The notes below the pieces were generated by a model. It did not search any database. It was not told where the DNA came from and worked only from the letters and a program-made list of their open reading frames with translations. From Diogma glabrata (taxonomy: Eukaryota; Arthropoda; Insecta; Diptera; Cylindrotomidae), in NCBI GenBank assembly GCA_963693315.1, contig OY856186.1:97134943-97198942 (forward strand): DNA of 64,000 nucleotides, in the 5' to 3' direction. Shown here piece after piece: positions 1-13,414 of the stretch. The first letter of the stretch is position 1. Each line of letters starts with the position of its first letter. The position numbers and the translations under genes were made by a program.

Positions 1-695
1 CATATTTTATATGTGATAGGATTTATTGTTTATTTATCCATTCTTTAATAAAATTTATAAAAAAAGGGCCTCTGGCCCGAGGGATGGATGTCGCTTGATG
101 GGCGTAATATCCAGTAACGCCAGTGGTTCATACAAGATTTTATGCTTCACTTAATAAGCTAAAAACTAAGAAAGAATTTAATTTGTTAGTCTATATTGAT
201 ATGCTAAAAATACAAATGTATCCTAGTATGCCTAAATATTTTGAAGTTTAAAGCCTTGTTGACACTAAGATAGTGTACAATCTACTATCCAGCGAGTTTA
301 CTAGCAGCTTGTAAACTATGTTTACATTCTAACTAGCAGATCTACCGAAAAGTTGATTGGTTGGCTACTTTGCAATCTACTCGCCAGTTTTTAAACTCGT
401 CAACTAGCAGCTTCTCAACAATCTGAGTGTCATCGAGGCTTAAAATAATTATTTGTTGTTTGTACTTTGCTATGTAAACAAATTGTCCTAAATTTTGTAG
501 CGTATGACAAAAACATTGTATGAAGTTTAAAACAATTTGATAGTTTTGGAAAACCATATGAACATTTAGTAACTAAAATGTTGCTAAAAATTTTAAAACA
601 AATGTTTTACTAGCTTAAATTGAATAAGAATTATTTACATTTTGTAGACAAAACTACAGTAAAAATTATTTTATTTAATTTTAGCGTCTTAATAG

Positions 696-735
696 CGGGC
701 GTTATGAATTCATAATGCCCTCTCATAACGCCCCG
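696..735. repeat. Short palindrome GGGCGTTATGA/TCATAACGCCC
   Basis: GGGCGTTATGAATTCATAATGCCC is a near-perfect palindrome (one G/T mismatch) followed at once by a third half-site, TCATAACGCCCC. It probably marks the end or centre of a degraded repeat. Confidence 0.5.
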
Positions 736-807
736 GATTTTATGAGTGTATTTATATATATCGTATCCTAGACATTATAGCAATTTTATATCATTGTGAA
801 GCATAAA

Positions 808-883
808 ATATTTTTATGTGTTGTTGTGACACATGTTGTAATTCCTACTACACAACACATTTTATTTAAAAAAAAAATAAATC
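808..883 (+). mobile_element. 3' tail of non-LTR family B, A-rich end
   Basis: The stretch TTTATGTGTTGTTGTGACA ... CACAACACATTTTATTTAAAAA matches the 3' untranslated tail at 14870-14946 and 53870-53935. All three run into an A-rich run on the plus strand. Here only the tail survives and it abuts family-A RT sequence, as if a 5'-truncated family-B copy had inserted into a family-A element, the same order seen at 13.4-14.9 kb. Confidence 0.6.
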
Positions 884-1950
884 TTTAAAAACTCTCCAGA
901 TACCAAATATCTGGAAAAACGGTCAGAATCAGCCCCATTTTAAAACCTGGAAACCCTTAGGAAAAAGAGCATCTTGTAGACCAATCTCCATCATTTCATC
1001 TTTAACAAAAGTTAAAGATACATTCTGTTCCCTCAGGTGACAAGAATTTACAACCCTGCGCCACACCAACATAGCTTCCGGAGAGCACATAGTACAACCA
1101 CCGCGCTGCACAGAATAAAATACAGATCAGCGATGATCTGAACCAAAAGAACCATGTGCTGGAACAATCATAGTTGCACTTGACTTACAACACTAATTTG
1201 CCAGGTATAATAACGTGCTGGTTGTACAACTACCATAGAAGTTGCCAAACATACGTCGAGTTCCGTAATTGAAGTCCAAGATGAGAGTGCTTAAATAAGA
1301 AGTTCCACAAAGTGGAGTTCATTATTCAATCTTTAACTAAGCAGCTTACCTGCCGCACCGGAAGGAATAACCATCACGCCATATGCAGACGACTGCACGG
1401 TGCTTGCAACAGGTAACAACCTGGAACAACTCACAAATATCCTAAATACCTTCCTTAACATTCGGAATAATTGGTTCAAAACAAGAAAGTTAAAACCTTT
1501 CCACTGAAAATTCCACTTCTACCCTTTTCACCACATGGATGAAGTAGGTAAACACAACACTAAGCATCTGCATTGACAACATACTCATTCTTACAGTAAA
1601 AACTCCGAAACTGTGGGAGGTAACATTCGACCCACTGCTTAAATAAATTCAATGCACATGTACAATAAACTCTAGACTAAAAAACAGGAATAATACATTA
1701 AAAGCACTAGTGGGTGGGTGGGTGGCTTACTAAACAATATCTATTGTCCTGTCACAAAGAGCAACATCTTTGCAATGACACCAAAAATTGAATCACCTAG
1801 ATACATAAGGAGGACAGCAAGATGCTTTCTGCATGATATTACATTAAACGGGCCAGACGTCTCACGCTGCGGGGAAACGAGACAAATATTACGGCGTTGT
1901 CCCACAATAGATGAACCACAATTTATAGCATTATCATAAACATTATTTAT
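884..1950 (+). pseudogene. Non-LTR family A, reverse transcriptase remnant
   Basis: Translated in changing frames this matches the copy at 63240-64000: NIWK, then a segment like QHGFRRSHSTTTALH, then ISDGLN, a degraded GVPQSG-type RT motif (EVPQSG), a DDCTVLAT-like region, and HHMDE. The last open piece (1718-1939) carries MTPKIESPRYIRRTAR, the segment that should follow HKEQHICN at the window end. There are many stops and frameshifts, so it is dead. The family is an APE-type non-LTR retrotransposon of the Jockey/CR1 kind (clade not settled). The C-terminal zinc-binding part resumes at about 2975. Confidence 0.7.
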
Positions 1951-2130
1951 AATAGCGTGTCTTCCTAAAGATTCGAACAGGGCACTGAGGAGGAAGGTTC
2001 GGAATCCATCAGAAACACGAATAATGAGAAGTGAAGTTTATTTCTGAGAAACTTGCAACCGTACCATTGAATTAAAAAAATTTCAATTACTTGTTTACTT
2101 ATTTGAGTTTAATTGATCTCAAAAATCCCC
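1951..2130 (+). mobile_element. Diverged tRNA-derived SINE copy
   Basis: It reads ATAGCGTGTCTTCCTAAAGATTCGA ..(split box A region) followed by AAGGTTCGGAATCC (box B-like with one extra base) and a tail ending GAGTTTAATTGATCTCAAAAAT. This is the same tail as the better SINE at 10462-10683. It interrupts the family-A element, whose C-terminal part resumes near 2975. Confidence 0.55.
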
Positions 2131-2668
2131 AATTATTTATAATGTTATTAGTTTATTTTATTGTTAAGAGAGAGAGCATGTTCTTAAAAATTAACATTGA
2201 AAAAGTTAGTTGCAGTAAGTAAGTGCTCAAACACGACTAAAAACGCTAGTGGTGTGTAATTTCCTCAGCAAGCCTAGCTCGAATTTGAACCGTAATGTAT
2301 TGGTTGAGCAATAATGCAATTAGAACCGCTGCTGATTTAATCTCAATCGATGTTTATCGCATTAATGGCAGCATTAGAAAGCTTATTGAAGATATATAAA
2401 CAACCTCTGAAGGCATATTTCCTAGTGCGTGAAAAACACCCAATTAAAATCAAAACAAAATTTATGCATAGCTAGCATATTTCTGCACCATATCATCAAA
2501 CTGATTGAGAATCATTTAACGCTATAAAAATACTTCAAACATTAAATAATTTTTTTTAAATAATTCAAACATTAAACATAAAAAAAACGCTATAAGAAAA
2601 ATTCTGTTAAATTTAAAAATTCCTTTAAAAATTAAAGAAATAAAAAACATATATTTCTACGAAAATGT

Positions 2669-2815
2669 TAAAAGGATGGTGATTATTTATTCTCTTGCGT
2701 TACCAGGAACCCAAGCGCCGACAGAGAGAGTATTCTCCATTGTTAAATGTAGAACTTAATAAAAGAAGACATTTATGTTTTGTAATGTTTGGTAGTTCCT
2801 CATCATAAAAACGAC
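2669..2815 (+). pseudogene. hAT transposase C-terminal fragment
   Basis: A short translation reads LALPGTQAPTERVFSIVKC, then stops, then a degraded KKTFMF..V. It matches the conserved hAT dimerisation segment (family form: P-A-T-x-A-P-S-E-R-V-F-S followed by K-R..L). No hAT terminal repeat or 8-bp duplication was identified around it. It is a fossil only. Confidence 0.6.
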
Positions 2816-2974
2816 ATAATTTGCCAGTCCCACGATCTTACAACATAAATTTCTAATGAGTTAGTATTTTTAGTAATGCTTGCAATTGGTACCACATATT
2901 AGCATTTAGGCATAGTAAGTCAGTTTATGTGAGACAACGAAGTAGGTATCTGGTAAAACCGACGAGCTTACATA

Positions 2975-3228
2975 TAGAATATAGAGGTCTAACTACCACG
3001 TAGCACCAAATCCATCCAAGCTCAACTAAGATCACTACATAAGTAGAGTTGATCCCGAAAATATTGACAAGTGTCCCGCATGTGAGGGCACGCCACACAC
3101 TTATTCAAATGTCCTGAAAATTCAACCAACCTAACGACGGAAAATTTATGGCATCTCCCAAAGGCAGTAGCAGAGTTCCTTAGTATTAGCATCACACCCG
3201 TCGATTCAACAACAACCAAAAATTAAAT
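2975..3228 (+). pseudogene. Family A C-terminal zinc-knuckle-like remnant
   Basis: The translation gives RVDPENIDKCPACEGTPHT followed by a broken CP..PT and an LW-like segment. This corresponds to the C-P-x-C...H...H/C cysteine-histidine tail that follows the RT in many Jockey/CR1-type proteins. It is the continuation of the 884-1950 copy after the SINE/hAT insertions and ends against the right inverted repeat at about 3230. Confidence 0.6.
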
Positions 3229-3376
3229 TGTTTCCTAGTTTTTAGCTTATAAAGTGAAGTATAAAATCGTGCACTGTATACACCACTGGCGTTAATACGC
3301 CCATCAAACGACATCCATCACTCGGGTCAGATGCTCTCGGGGTAGATTATGTCGCTTTCTGGGGGTAATAACCTAC

Positions 3377-5256
<1,880 letters not shown>

Positions 5257-5335
5257 CGAATTTTCACAATTATCAGAAACAAAAATTTTAGTTCAACTCA
5301 ATTCTTAAATATAATCTGATAATTGTGAAAATTCG
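5257..5335. repeat. 21-bp perfect hairpin
   Basis: Arms 5257-5277 and 5315-5335 are exact reverse complements (CGAATTTTCACAATTATCAGA) around a 37-base loop. It is most likely a tiny MITE-like remnant; a structured RNA cannot be excluded. Confidence 0.7.
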
Positions 5336-8300
5336 TCGAAGGTCAAGTTGGGGTTGACAAGTGTCCAGAAAATACTCTTTAAAAATTGAAAATTTCACTC
5401 CAATTTATCTTAATTAACGTCGTATATTATTTAATTAAACTGAACAATCAAGAAAGTTTACGAAGTTTATTAAACCATAATTTTGGTGCTGCATTTTATT
5501 ACCATCATCTTGAACATGTGTTAGTTCCAATTATCCAAGTAAAAGAACGAAAAATTGGTTATACAAAGATAAAATCCTAAAACTGCAATATGACCTACTT
5601 TTTCCTTCTATTCTAAATCTTAATGTTTACGAATTTTCTGAATAAGAAAAACATTGTTCTCGTCTCGTCTTTTTTTTTATTAAAAACATCTACTTTTCTC
5701 TACCATCAGTTAATAACACGAACACTGTTTACAAAAATATTTACAAAACTTTTTTGAGTGCGATTCCGTTACTTTAGAAAGATATTTGAAAATATGTAAG
5801 ACCAAAAATATATATAAACAAATGAATGAACTTGAAAAAATTTAGTAATTTTTGTAGAGAAAAGAAGTAGATAGGCAGACAGACACAAAAAAAAACTTTC
5901 AATCAAATCGATGTGAATTGTTTCACGAAATCGTTTGTGATAACGAAAAAAAAAAGAAACACAAACTCAGCAATTTTTTTAAAACTGTGTTTGAGACATA
6001 TTGGTGCCAATCCGGCATTTAAAGTTTGCCTCTTGCTTGTTTTGTTGTTTAAATTTTAAAGTTTTTATGCAATAATAATATAAAAAAAGAAAATTAAGTT
6101 TATTGAACTCAAAAACTTTCCCTTTAGTGGATGGAATAAGTTGGAAACAAAAAATAAAAAAAAATAAGAGAATCACGGCATTTAACTATGTATAATTAAT
6201 GTTATACTGGTTAAATTACATTTTAGAAAAATGTGAATTTTCATGTGAAAATAAATCAGAAATTATGTCGTAGTCGCATCGTACGAGAAGAATCATAAAA
6301 TATTTGTAGCATATTAGGCATCTTTACAAATTATAGTAAGACGGTAGAAATATGTACTTCCTCAGTAGGTTAAAACCACAAAGCGAAATGCAGGCCCTGC
6401 GTTACCATCCGATCGTGGTCGAAATGTGAGAAAACGTAAATGGAAAAAGAAAATACGTCCCGTTGACAATAATATCATAAGCCGGTGAAAAACACGCGCA
6501 AATAGCAAGTGATGAAAGTCAAACCGGAACTGAAAGAACACGTCGTTTGTGTCATTAAGATAAGAAAGACAGGCTCATTACCAAAAAAAAAAAACGTGAA
6601 CAACCGTAAAGGTCAGGTTGGTTTGTCACGACACTCTAATAATGTTGCGATATAGACAAGGTGACACTGACAACATGCGAAGATATTTGATTAATGTTTC
6701 AACGATGGACTACATATGTACTATGTAGTTCAATAGATCGGTTATTGATCTTTTGTTTCGAAACCCGTATTGGCTATCAGATCAGATTTCAAATGGTTGT
6801 TTGCCAAAAAATTTTATATGTGTGTATTAATTTGTGTGACGATATTTCATAATTGCGAGGTTATCGCAAAATTTCATAATCGTGAGGGTATTGTTATATC
6901 GGTGACATAACGACCTTAACAAATTGTGGTTAGAATTTTCTAAGACGATCAACAACGATAAAAATGGAAGGATGGCAAAAATATTTGCCACATCACAGGA
7001 CCTCTCTCAAATTGTAAAAACTATCTGGCTAGGATTTCAAAAACAAAACAATTAAATTCAAAAAACTTAAAATAATTAAATTGTTTGTCATGTTGTTCCT
7101 ATGAGTTTGAACGAAATAAACGCCACCGTTGATACCTGTTAGAAGTCTATATACAACTGAACTAACAGATGTTTAGAGGTTTCATCGCAGTCATCGTCTC
7201 GTGACCCTTAGCATCGTCCCGTGACGCAGGCGATGAATTCAAAGTTTCTTCTCTTGCTAGACATGACTACGAGTCTATTGTGGATAATAGCGGACAAGAA
7301 CTTTGACCTAGAGCTCGGGTAAGTTAGACCCATATCACGCGAAGAAACACTATGAATCTTAAGGGAAAAATATTCCCCCTGCTGCCAATGGCAACATTTT
7401 AAAGAAACGATGAGCAATAAAATCGATGTCAAAGATTTGGACACAAATACTGAGCTACATGGTTGAATGTGTGCCAATACCTGAGAGTCGTGCTAAGGTA
7501 TAGGCATTTCTCGATGAATATCTTAAAAGTACTTGTGCCGTGTAAAAACATTTATGGAATGTAAAAGCAACGGTAACGGACGGTATCTTATATTTTGGTG
7601 GATTAAAAACACAGCCTATCTGAGAAAAGTGTCTTAATATTCGTAGGAAATCTTCACGGATGAGAAATCGTGCTGTTGTCTGACCAATCATATAATCGCT
7701 GAAATTGTATGACGTCTATCAAAACCACGAAGACTTCGCTCTCTCTTCGCTCTCTATCGTGAGTTGCAAATTGATATTAACTTATTTTCGAACGTCACCG
7801 TACAATATCTCCTAAAAACTCGATATTTAAAACCTGATTGTTTTTTAGCACAGAAAAAATCGTAAGTCGATAGCGCCATTTTGAAATATAATAAATTGAA
7901 TGAAATATAAATAAATTCAATATAAAATTTTTTTTAAAAATTTAGCGCCATCTTGAAATATAAAACTCTATATACAAAAAATTTAATCAAAAAGACTCGT
8001 CCATTTGTTCGCATATCGCAAGGTTTATTATTTTTTGCATATATGGACGGTCAAATAATTAGGCTTTGAACATCGAAAGTTTTGGCAGTGGTCAAATTAT
8101 GTCTAAACAATAGCCATATATCGTTAAAAAAAACAGCGATTTATAAGAAGCCGATTAAGTTCGAACATACAGCATGCCTGAGAGAATATACATTCAGAGC
8201 AATGGAAGCGCCAAAGCCGTGTGACTAAAGGTGAAAAACCACCATAATAATGAGCATCTTACCGTCCACTACAAAGCATGGTCGACACAACTAGAAAGAA

Positions 8301-10323
8301 CGATAAAATTATCGGTACTCGTTCGACCAATATGCTGAAAGTGTTGAGGTTTTTCTGACCGACAGTTTGGTTTATTAAGAAAAACTGCGGTAATTACTAT
8401 TGATGCAATTTTTACAGTATGTTAGATAGAGCTTAATATTGTAATTGAAACATTGAAATTTTTAAAATTGGATTGCGGCTGAACAAAAAACCAGCCTGGT
8501 ATTAAATAATTGCCCTTCAGGTTGCAGTTACTTTACTGATCTCTTTGAAAAGTGCTAATAACTAAAAAATTATGATTCATACTAGCAAAAACTGAAAAGT
8601 GAAAACCTTATAAATTGCCAATTATTGTGACACATTTATCCAACCGTAAGCACTAATTAAAAAACAATAAAAATTAAATACATTCAACTTAATCAAAATA
8701 TGTAGATAAAACAACATTTCTATATTAGTAAATAATCAGCTGTACTAAGAATTTTGACGCCATGTTTAATAATAAAAAAAATATTTAAAGAATTTGATAA
8801 TTATTTTTTTTATTAATTGAAAGATTAAAAAGTAAATAAAACCTTGAAAATATCATTACATAAATAGAATTAAAAATAAAACTATGTTTTCTGATTGGAA
8901 TAAGCATGAACAAAAAATATATTATTATTTAAAATTGCAAATTATTTACATAACCTTTTTTTTATTTAATTGTATTTTATTTAGTTGGACAGGTGCCGGA
9001 TATGATGATTTTAATTTACAGTAATTTTTTTTAAATTAAAAAAAGTAAAAATCTGGCGCCTGGATTAATGCCAAAAATTTTTAAATGCGTGGAAATAATT
9101 TTATTTTCAATAATATATGTGAATGCATATGTATGTACTCTAAAGAAGTAATTTAATATCATTCGTTTTAAATTATTCAAGTGGGCGATAAGACAAAAGG
9201 CGGACTGAAAAGAGGATTTCGTTTTTGTTTACAACATGTGTTAGTGAACAGCTGATTTACAGCTGAAATGTTGCGAATAAAATATTTTGTTTTATAATGT
9301 ACAACGAATTACGATTCAGTAATATTTTAAAAATCTACAAGAACTTATAGCATTAGGTATATCGAATTGTAGTTTTGTGTTATTTTTTCCTATTTTTAGA
9401 CAAAAATAATGGAATTATAGTGGCCTAACTCTGTGTTACAACGTCGATTATCGAAAGTTAAAACATATTTCTAAACAATTAGTTCAGTCGGTGAAGCGAG
9501 CTTTAATAAGAACTCGTTGAAGTAAAAAACTTTTTTATTGGATCAAGTGAGGAACATATCACTATCATATCATGTATGTGTTAGCTCAGGATTCTTTACA
9601 AATTTCTTTTCAAATTTAACACTGGCCAGTTTTAAAATTTATATTTATTCATATTTGCCGCTTATTTCCAAACTTAATGCACCAAAAAGTTTACAGAAAA
9701 ATTATTGTAGTTGAGCACTCAATACTTATGTTTTTGAAATACATATTTAAAATGTGAGTTTTCAATAATGTTTGGAGTACAACATCTTTCACTAGCTTTA
9801 AACTTCAAGCGATCAAATGTGTATTATCTGAGACAATCTTTGGTCCATTTTTATGTATCTTGGAATCACTGAGAAAGTCGGTTCTGTGTAAACTCACTAT
9901 ATCGGGATTAAATTGCAGGATAGGAATAAAAGGGATAGTCTCTGAACCATTTGAAATAATATCTGGTGATGGAGCTATGAATATGACATGAAAGCAAAAG
10001 ATAAACGGTAACAATTGTCATCTCCCCTGAAAAACCAATTTGTATTAAAGCCTATAAAATTTGACGTGAGCCGTGAAATGTGGAACCAAAGATTTGTGAT
10101 GTAAACATGCAAAAATATATGGGATTTTTGCATTAAATTTCTAGACAATACTTTGTGTGAATTCATAGAATGGGGAACATTTCTATTCCAATTAACATCC
10201 TAAGTCACGTTTGTATAGTCATTATTGATTGTTTCCAATCAATGTGAAATCAATGGCTGACACTCGGTCAATTTGCAGTTCTATATGTATTAACATTAGA
10301 CTACATTTAGGGAATTTAAATTT
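5336..10323. other. Long unrecognised stretch
   Basis: AT-rich, with a slightly more balanced composition around 6350-7760. Short open frames on the minus strand at 7208-7691 overlap in two frames and match no protein family I know. 9180-9290 is locally GC-richer and contains CAGCTG motifs, but no exon could be supported. Confidence 0.4.
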
Positions 10324-10683
10324 CATTTTAGATTTTTGAGATCAATTAAACTCAAGTAAGTAAAAAAGTAATTGGAATTTTTTCAATTCAAAGGTATGGT
10401 TTGAAGTTTTTCAGAAAAAAACTCCAATTTAGATTTTTCGTGTTTCGGATCGGATTCGAACTGAGAATTGAAATTGTCATCGCCTCAACGGCGTAATCGA
10501 TAGCGTGTCTGCCTAAGGATTCGAGCCGGGCACTGACGAGGGTAGGTTCGAATCCGATCCGAAACACGAAAAATCTAAATTGGAGTTTTTTTCTGAAAAA
10601 CTTCAAACCATACCTTTGAATTGAAAAAATTCCAATTACTTCTTTACTTACTTGAGTTTAATTGATCTCAAAAATCTAAAATG
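10324..10683. repeat. 138-bp inverted duplication around a SINE head
   Basis: Arms 10324-10461 and 10546-10683 pair over 138 bp with one visible mismatch (AAAAAAG against AAAGAAG). The 84-base loop holds the tRNA-like head of a SINE. The right arm is the normal SINE body and tail; the left arm is an inverted copy of the same body, including the box B half. Near-identity of the arms means the duplication is recent or kept alike by conversion, or is an assembly artefact. Confidence 0.85.
10462..10683 (+). mobile_element. tRNA-derived SINE
   Basis: The head resembles a tRNA: GGCGTAATCGATAGCG (10490-10505, box A region) and GGTTCGAATCC (10545-10555, a perfect box B). About 130 bases of tRNA-unrelated body follow, ending GAGTTTAATTGATCTCAAAAATC. 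A diverged sister lies at 1951-2130 with the same tail. It would be transcribed by RNA polymerase III and moved by a LINE. The true source tRNA and partner LINE are not determined. Confidence 0.75.
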
Positions 10684-11486
10684 CAAAAATATGTTTTAAG
10701 GTAACCGTAGATGTATGGATCCGAAAAAAAATTGCAATATTTGTTCTTGTTTTGTGTATTTGCTCCAACTGAACGGCAAACTAAAACCGGTGAGACATTT
10801 ACACAATTTATTGCAATCCAGAGTGATTCGAATTTATAATTCTTCTCTAGGTTAAAAATCAATACTGAATAGGTAATTTTTCCCCACATTAACAAGCAAT
10901 ACTGGATGAACCAAATAAAGCGCAAATTTAACGCAATCCGTATATACAATATGGTATAGTATGGGTATGAACATTTGTTTAATTTAACATAAAATTAAGT
11001 ATTTGAATGTACATTTATAGAACGCATTTTTGTTTGTCCACTATACGCATGGCTGCGTAAAGAGGACGAACAATAAATTAAATCACAAGAAAGTTATACT
11101 GATACATAAATTTTCCTAAATTAATGAATGTTATTAATGAATTAACAAAAACACTATATATTGTAAAAACTTGTCCAAGTTACTTAAATTCGTTTTGAGT
11201 AAATTAAAACAACGAATCTTCTTTCTTAATTTTTCAGGTATTCATACTAACTTTTATCACCTATTTTATTTCATCTTCTATATATCTCTCTCCACAATGT
11301 ACGTTCTTCTTACCACTACGTATCGCTAATATGCTGCCCTAACTAGCCTTATCAGAAATAAGACCTTCTGTTATACTAATTAACATAATAGTAATTATTC
11401 TATATTATAGAATAAACATCTTCCAAAGCACACAAAAACACGATCTTTAAAAATGCACACCTAGGTGTGATAATATTAATTGCATA
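10684..11486. other. No recognisable feature
   Basis: AT-rich sequence with only short random reading frames. Confidence 0.5.
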
Positions 11487-11681
11487 AAGCCGCAATTAGA
11501 CTATTGCAGAACTCTGCAATATTTCTGCAATGGTAGTGTGTAAAATATTCATTGCAGAAAAGTTGAAATATTTTGCAATGAATTCATTGCCAAACTTTCC
11601 TGCATTTAATATTTCACACACTACCATTGCACGACTATTGCAGAAATATCGCAGAGTTCTGCAATAGTCTAATTTAGCCTA
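11487..11681. mobile_element. Hairpin MITE (~195 bp)
   Basis: Nearly the whole element is an inverted repeat: ATTAGACTATTGCAGAACTC on the left against its reverse complement on the right, continuing through a repeated TTTCTGCAATGGTAGTGTGT segment to a centre near GAATTCATTGC. It has no coding capacity. The repeated TGCA/ATTGCA words inside each arm are notable. A target duplication is not clear. Confidence 0.75.
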
Positions 11682-12365
11682 CAACAAATTTTGCATACAA
11701 AATTTAAGAGCTCACACAAAATATTTAAAGTATTGTATGAGAAAATGTTTAAAAATTTGTTGATTGACTTGTTGCACTCGTATATGTTTCTCAGTCTAAA
11801 CGCACCAAATACAATGCGTAATATTTATTAGATTTTACAGTTGACTTTTGTGTATTATTTTGTTTTATAACTGTTATTAGATTTTATTACTTTTAAAAGA
11901 ATTATTTTCCAAAAAGAATATTTTCTATACCATTTTACTTTCAATATTTTCTATACGATATAATTATTCTCACTATTATTAGTTTTATAATGAGATCGAG
12001 ACTGAATTCCAATTGAATTTTAATTGCTTTCCAAACTCTAAATCATACTAAATTGAAAAATTACATTAGAAAGATATATTATTTTAAAACAGTTGTTACA
12101 ATTCTACACAAATTTAGAATGAAAATGTCGTAGTTAGTTGGCTTAACTACAAAATTTTATTCTCATATTGAAATTTAATAAATAATAATATGTATTATTA
12201 TCATATTGAAACTATTCTCAGCTTGCAAGTAAAATGGTATAGATAGAAAGATGGCTTTTTACTTCTGCTTACATCGTAATCCGCAATCGTTACAATACTA
12301 AATATATTAACCTTTTTACTTATATGTATGTCAAATTGTGGTGTTTTTGTTTTGTTTTGCAAAGC
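11682..12365. other. No recognisable feature
   Basis: AT-rich filler between a MITE and the non-LTR nest. Confidence 0.5.
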
Positions 12366-13414
12366 TGATTGAAGCGCTTCTGCTACTTAGGATATCAAAT
12401 TCCTGCAACCTAGTGCTCCCAGCACAACTATTACCCTCCACAAAATTCAAAATCAAATAAGCGATGGTCTGAACCAAAAACACCCACGTGCAAGAACAAT
12501 CTTAGTCGCACTACTAAACTACATCCTAAATATCAACTTTCCAAAAATAATAAAGCGCTGGTTGTGTACTACTTAAGAGGTTGCCAAACATATGTGGATT
12601 TCAGAAACTGTAAATCAAAAACGAGAACACTAAGAAAAGGTGTACCACAATCTGGAGTTTTCTCAGCATCACTTTTCAACCTCTACCTAAGCAGTCCATC
12701 TCCTTCACCAGAGGGTATAACCATCATATCTTATACAGACGAATGCACGGTTCTTGCCCCAAAAAGAAATCTAGAACAACTCACCAGTAAATTGAACGAA
12801 TACCTCAACTCCTTTAATGAATGGTTTAGTTAGAAGCATAAAGCTGATGCTATCGTTAGAAAGTCCACTACTACACGTTTCACGATGTGGACTAAGGAGG
12901 TGAATACAGAACTAAACATCCGTATTGACAATGTGCTCCCCCACCCCCATACAGTTAAAAAGCCGATTTTACTGGGAGTAACATTCAATCCACTACACAA
13001 GTTCAATGCATATGCACAACAGGTGAACTCAAAGCTGAAAAGCAAAAACAATGAACTAAAAGCGCTAACTGGAAGTTCATCGGACAAGGACAAAAACACA
13101 ATTATCACAACATACATATCTATAGGTAGACCCATCCTAAACTACACAGTACCCATATGAACCCCTCATGTTTCTGACACGCACTGGAAGATGCAACCCT
13201 ATGGCCCATATATACCACCTGTATGAAGAATGCAATATCCTATTGGCCCGTTAACACAATGAAATGCTGTGTAAACAATACGTATGGGCACAAAGAGCAA
13301 CATCCATGCAATGACATCCTATTAATGGCTTCACCACCTAGAGCCATAAACAAAACTGCTAAGCACTTCCAAGCCGAAGTTAGAGAGGATCCAAACACCA
13401 GAATATCGATGAGT
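12366..13414 (+). pseudogene. Non-LTR family A, RT domain (first half)
   Basis: Order of segments: ISDGLNQKHPRARTILVAL, RWLC, YLRGCQTYVDFRN, KGVPQSGVFSASLFNLYLSS (RT motif GVPQG with Q-S), SYTDECTVLAP (the family A-D-D box, here T-D-E, so catalytically dead), then LLGVTFNPLHKFNAYAQQVN, IGRPILNY and HKEQHPC. It is a Jockey/CR1-like APE-class element, and stops and frame changes break it. The same family occurs at 884-3228 and 61540-64000. It is interrupted at about 13415 by a family-B copy and resumes at about 14947. Confidence 0.75.

Larger units (their letters stand above)
69..3335. mobile_element. Element bounded by ~105-bp inverted repeats
   Basis: The left arm (69-175) and right arm (3230-3335) are inverted copies of each other with scattered mismatches. 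Both read GATGGATGTCG, then TTGATGGGCGT, then CGCCAGTGGT, then AGCTAAAAACTA when the right arm is reverse-complemented. They enclose about 3 kb of other TE debris (non-LTR, SINE-like and hAT pieces). I see no transposase that clearly belongs to the arms and no target-site duplication, so this could be a foldback/MITE-type element that collected insertions, or two inverted copies of one short repeat. Superfamily unknown. Confidence 0.5.

Noticed and set aside
5257..5335. Precursor of a microRNA
   Set aside because: The 37-base loop and fully perfect 21-bp stem without flanking pairing fit a MITE remnant better; no evidence of expression is available from sequence.
7208..7691. Two overlapping minus-strand frames (89 and 78 codons)
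   Set aside because: No motif, no initiation or splice context, and equally unconvincing frames exist on the other strand; not called as a gene.
10480..10560. A functional tRNA gene
   Set aside because: Box B is perfect, but the acceptor stem does not close and a SINE body and tail follow; a diverged sister with the same tail exists at 1951-2130.
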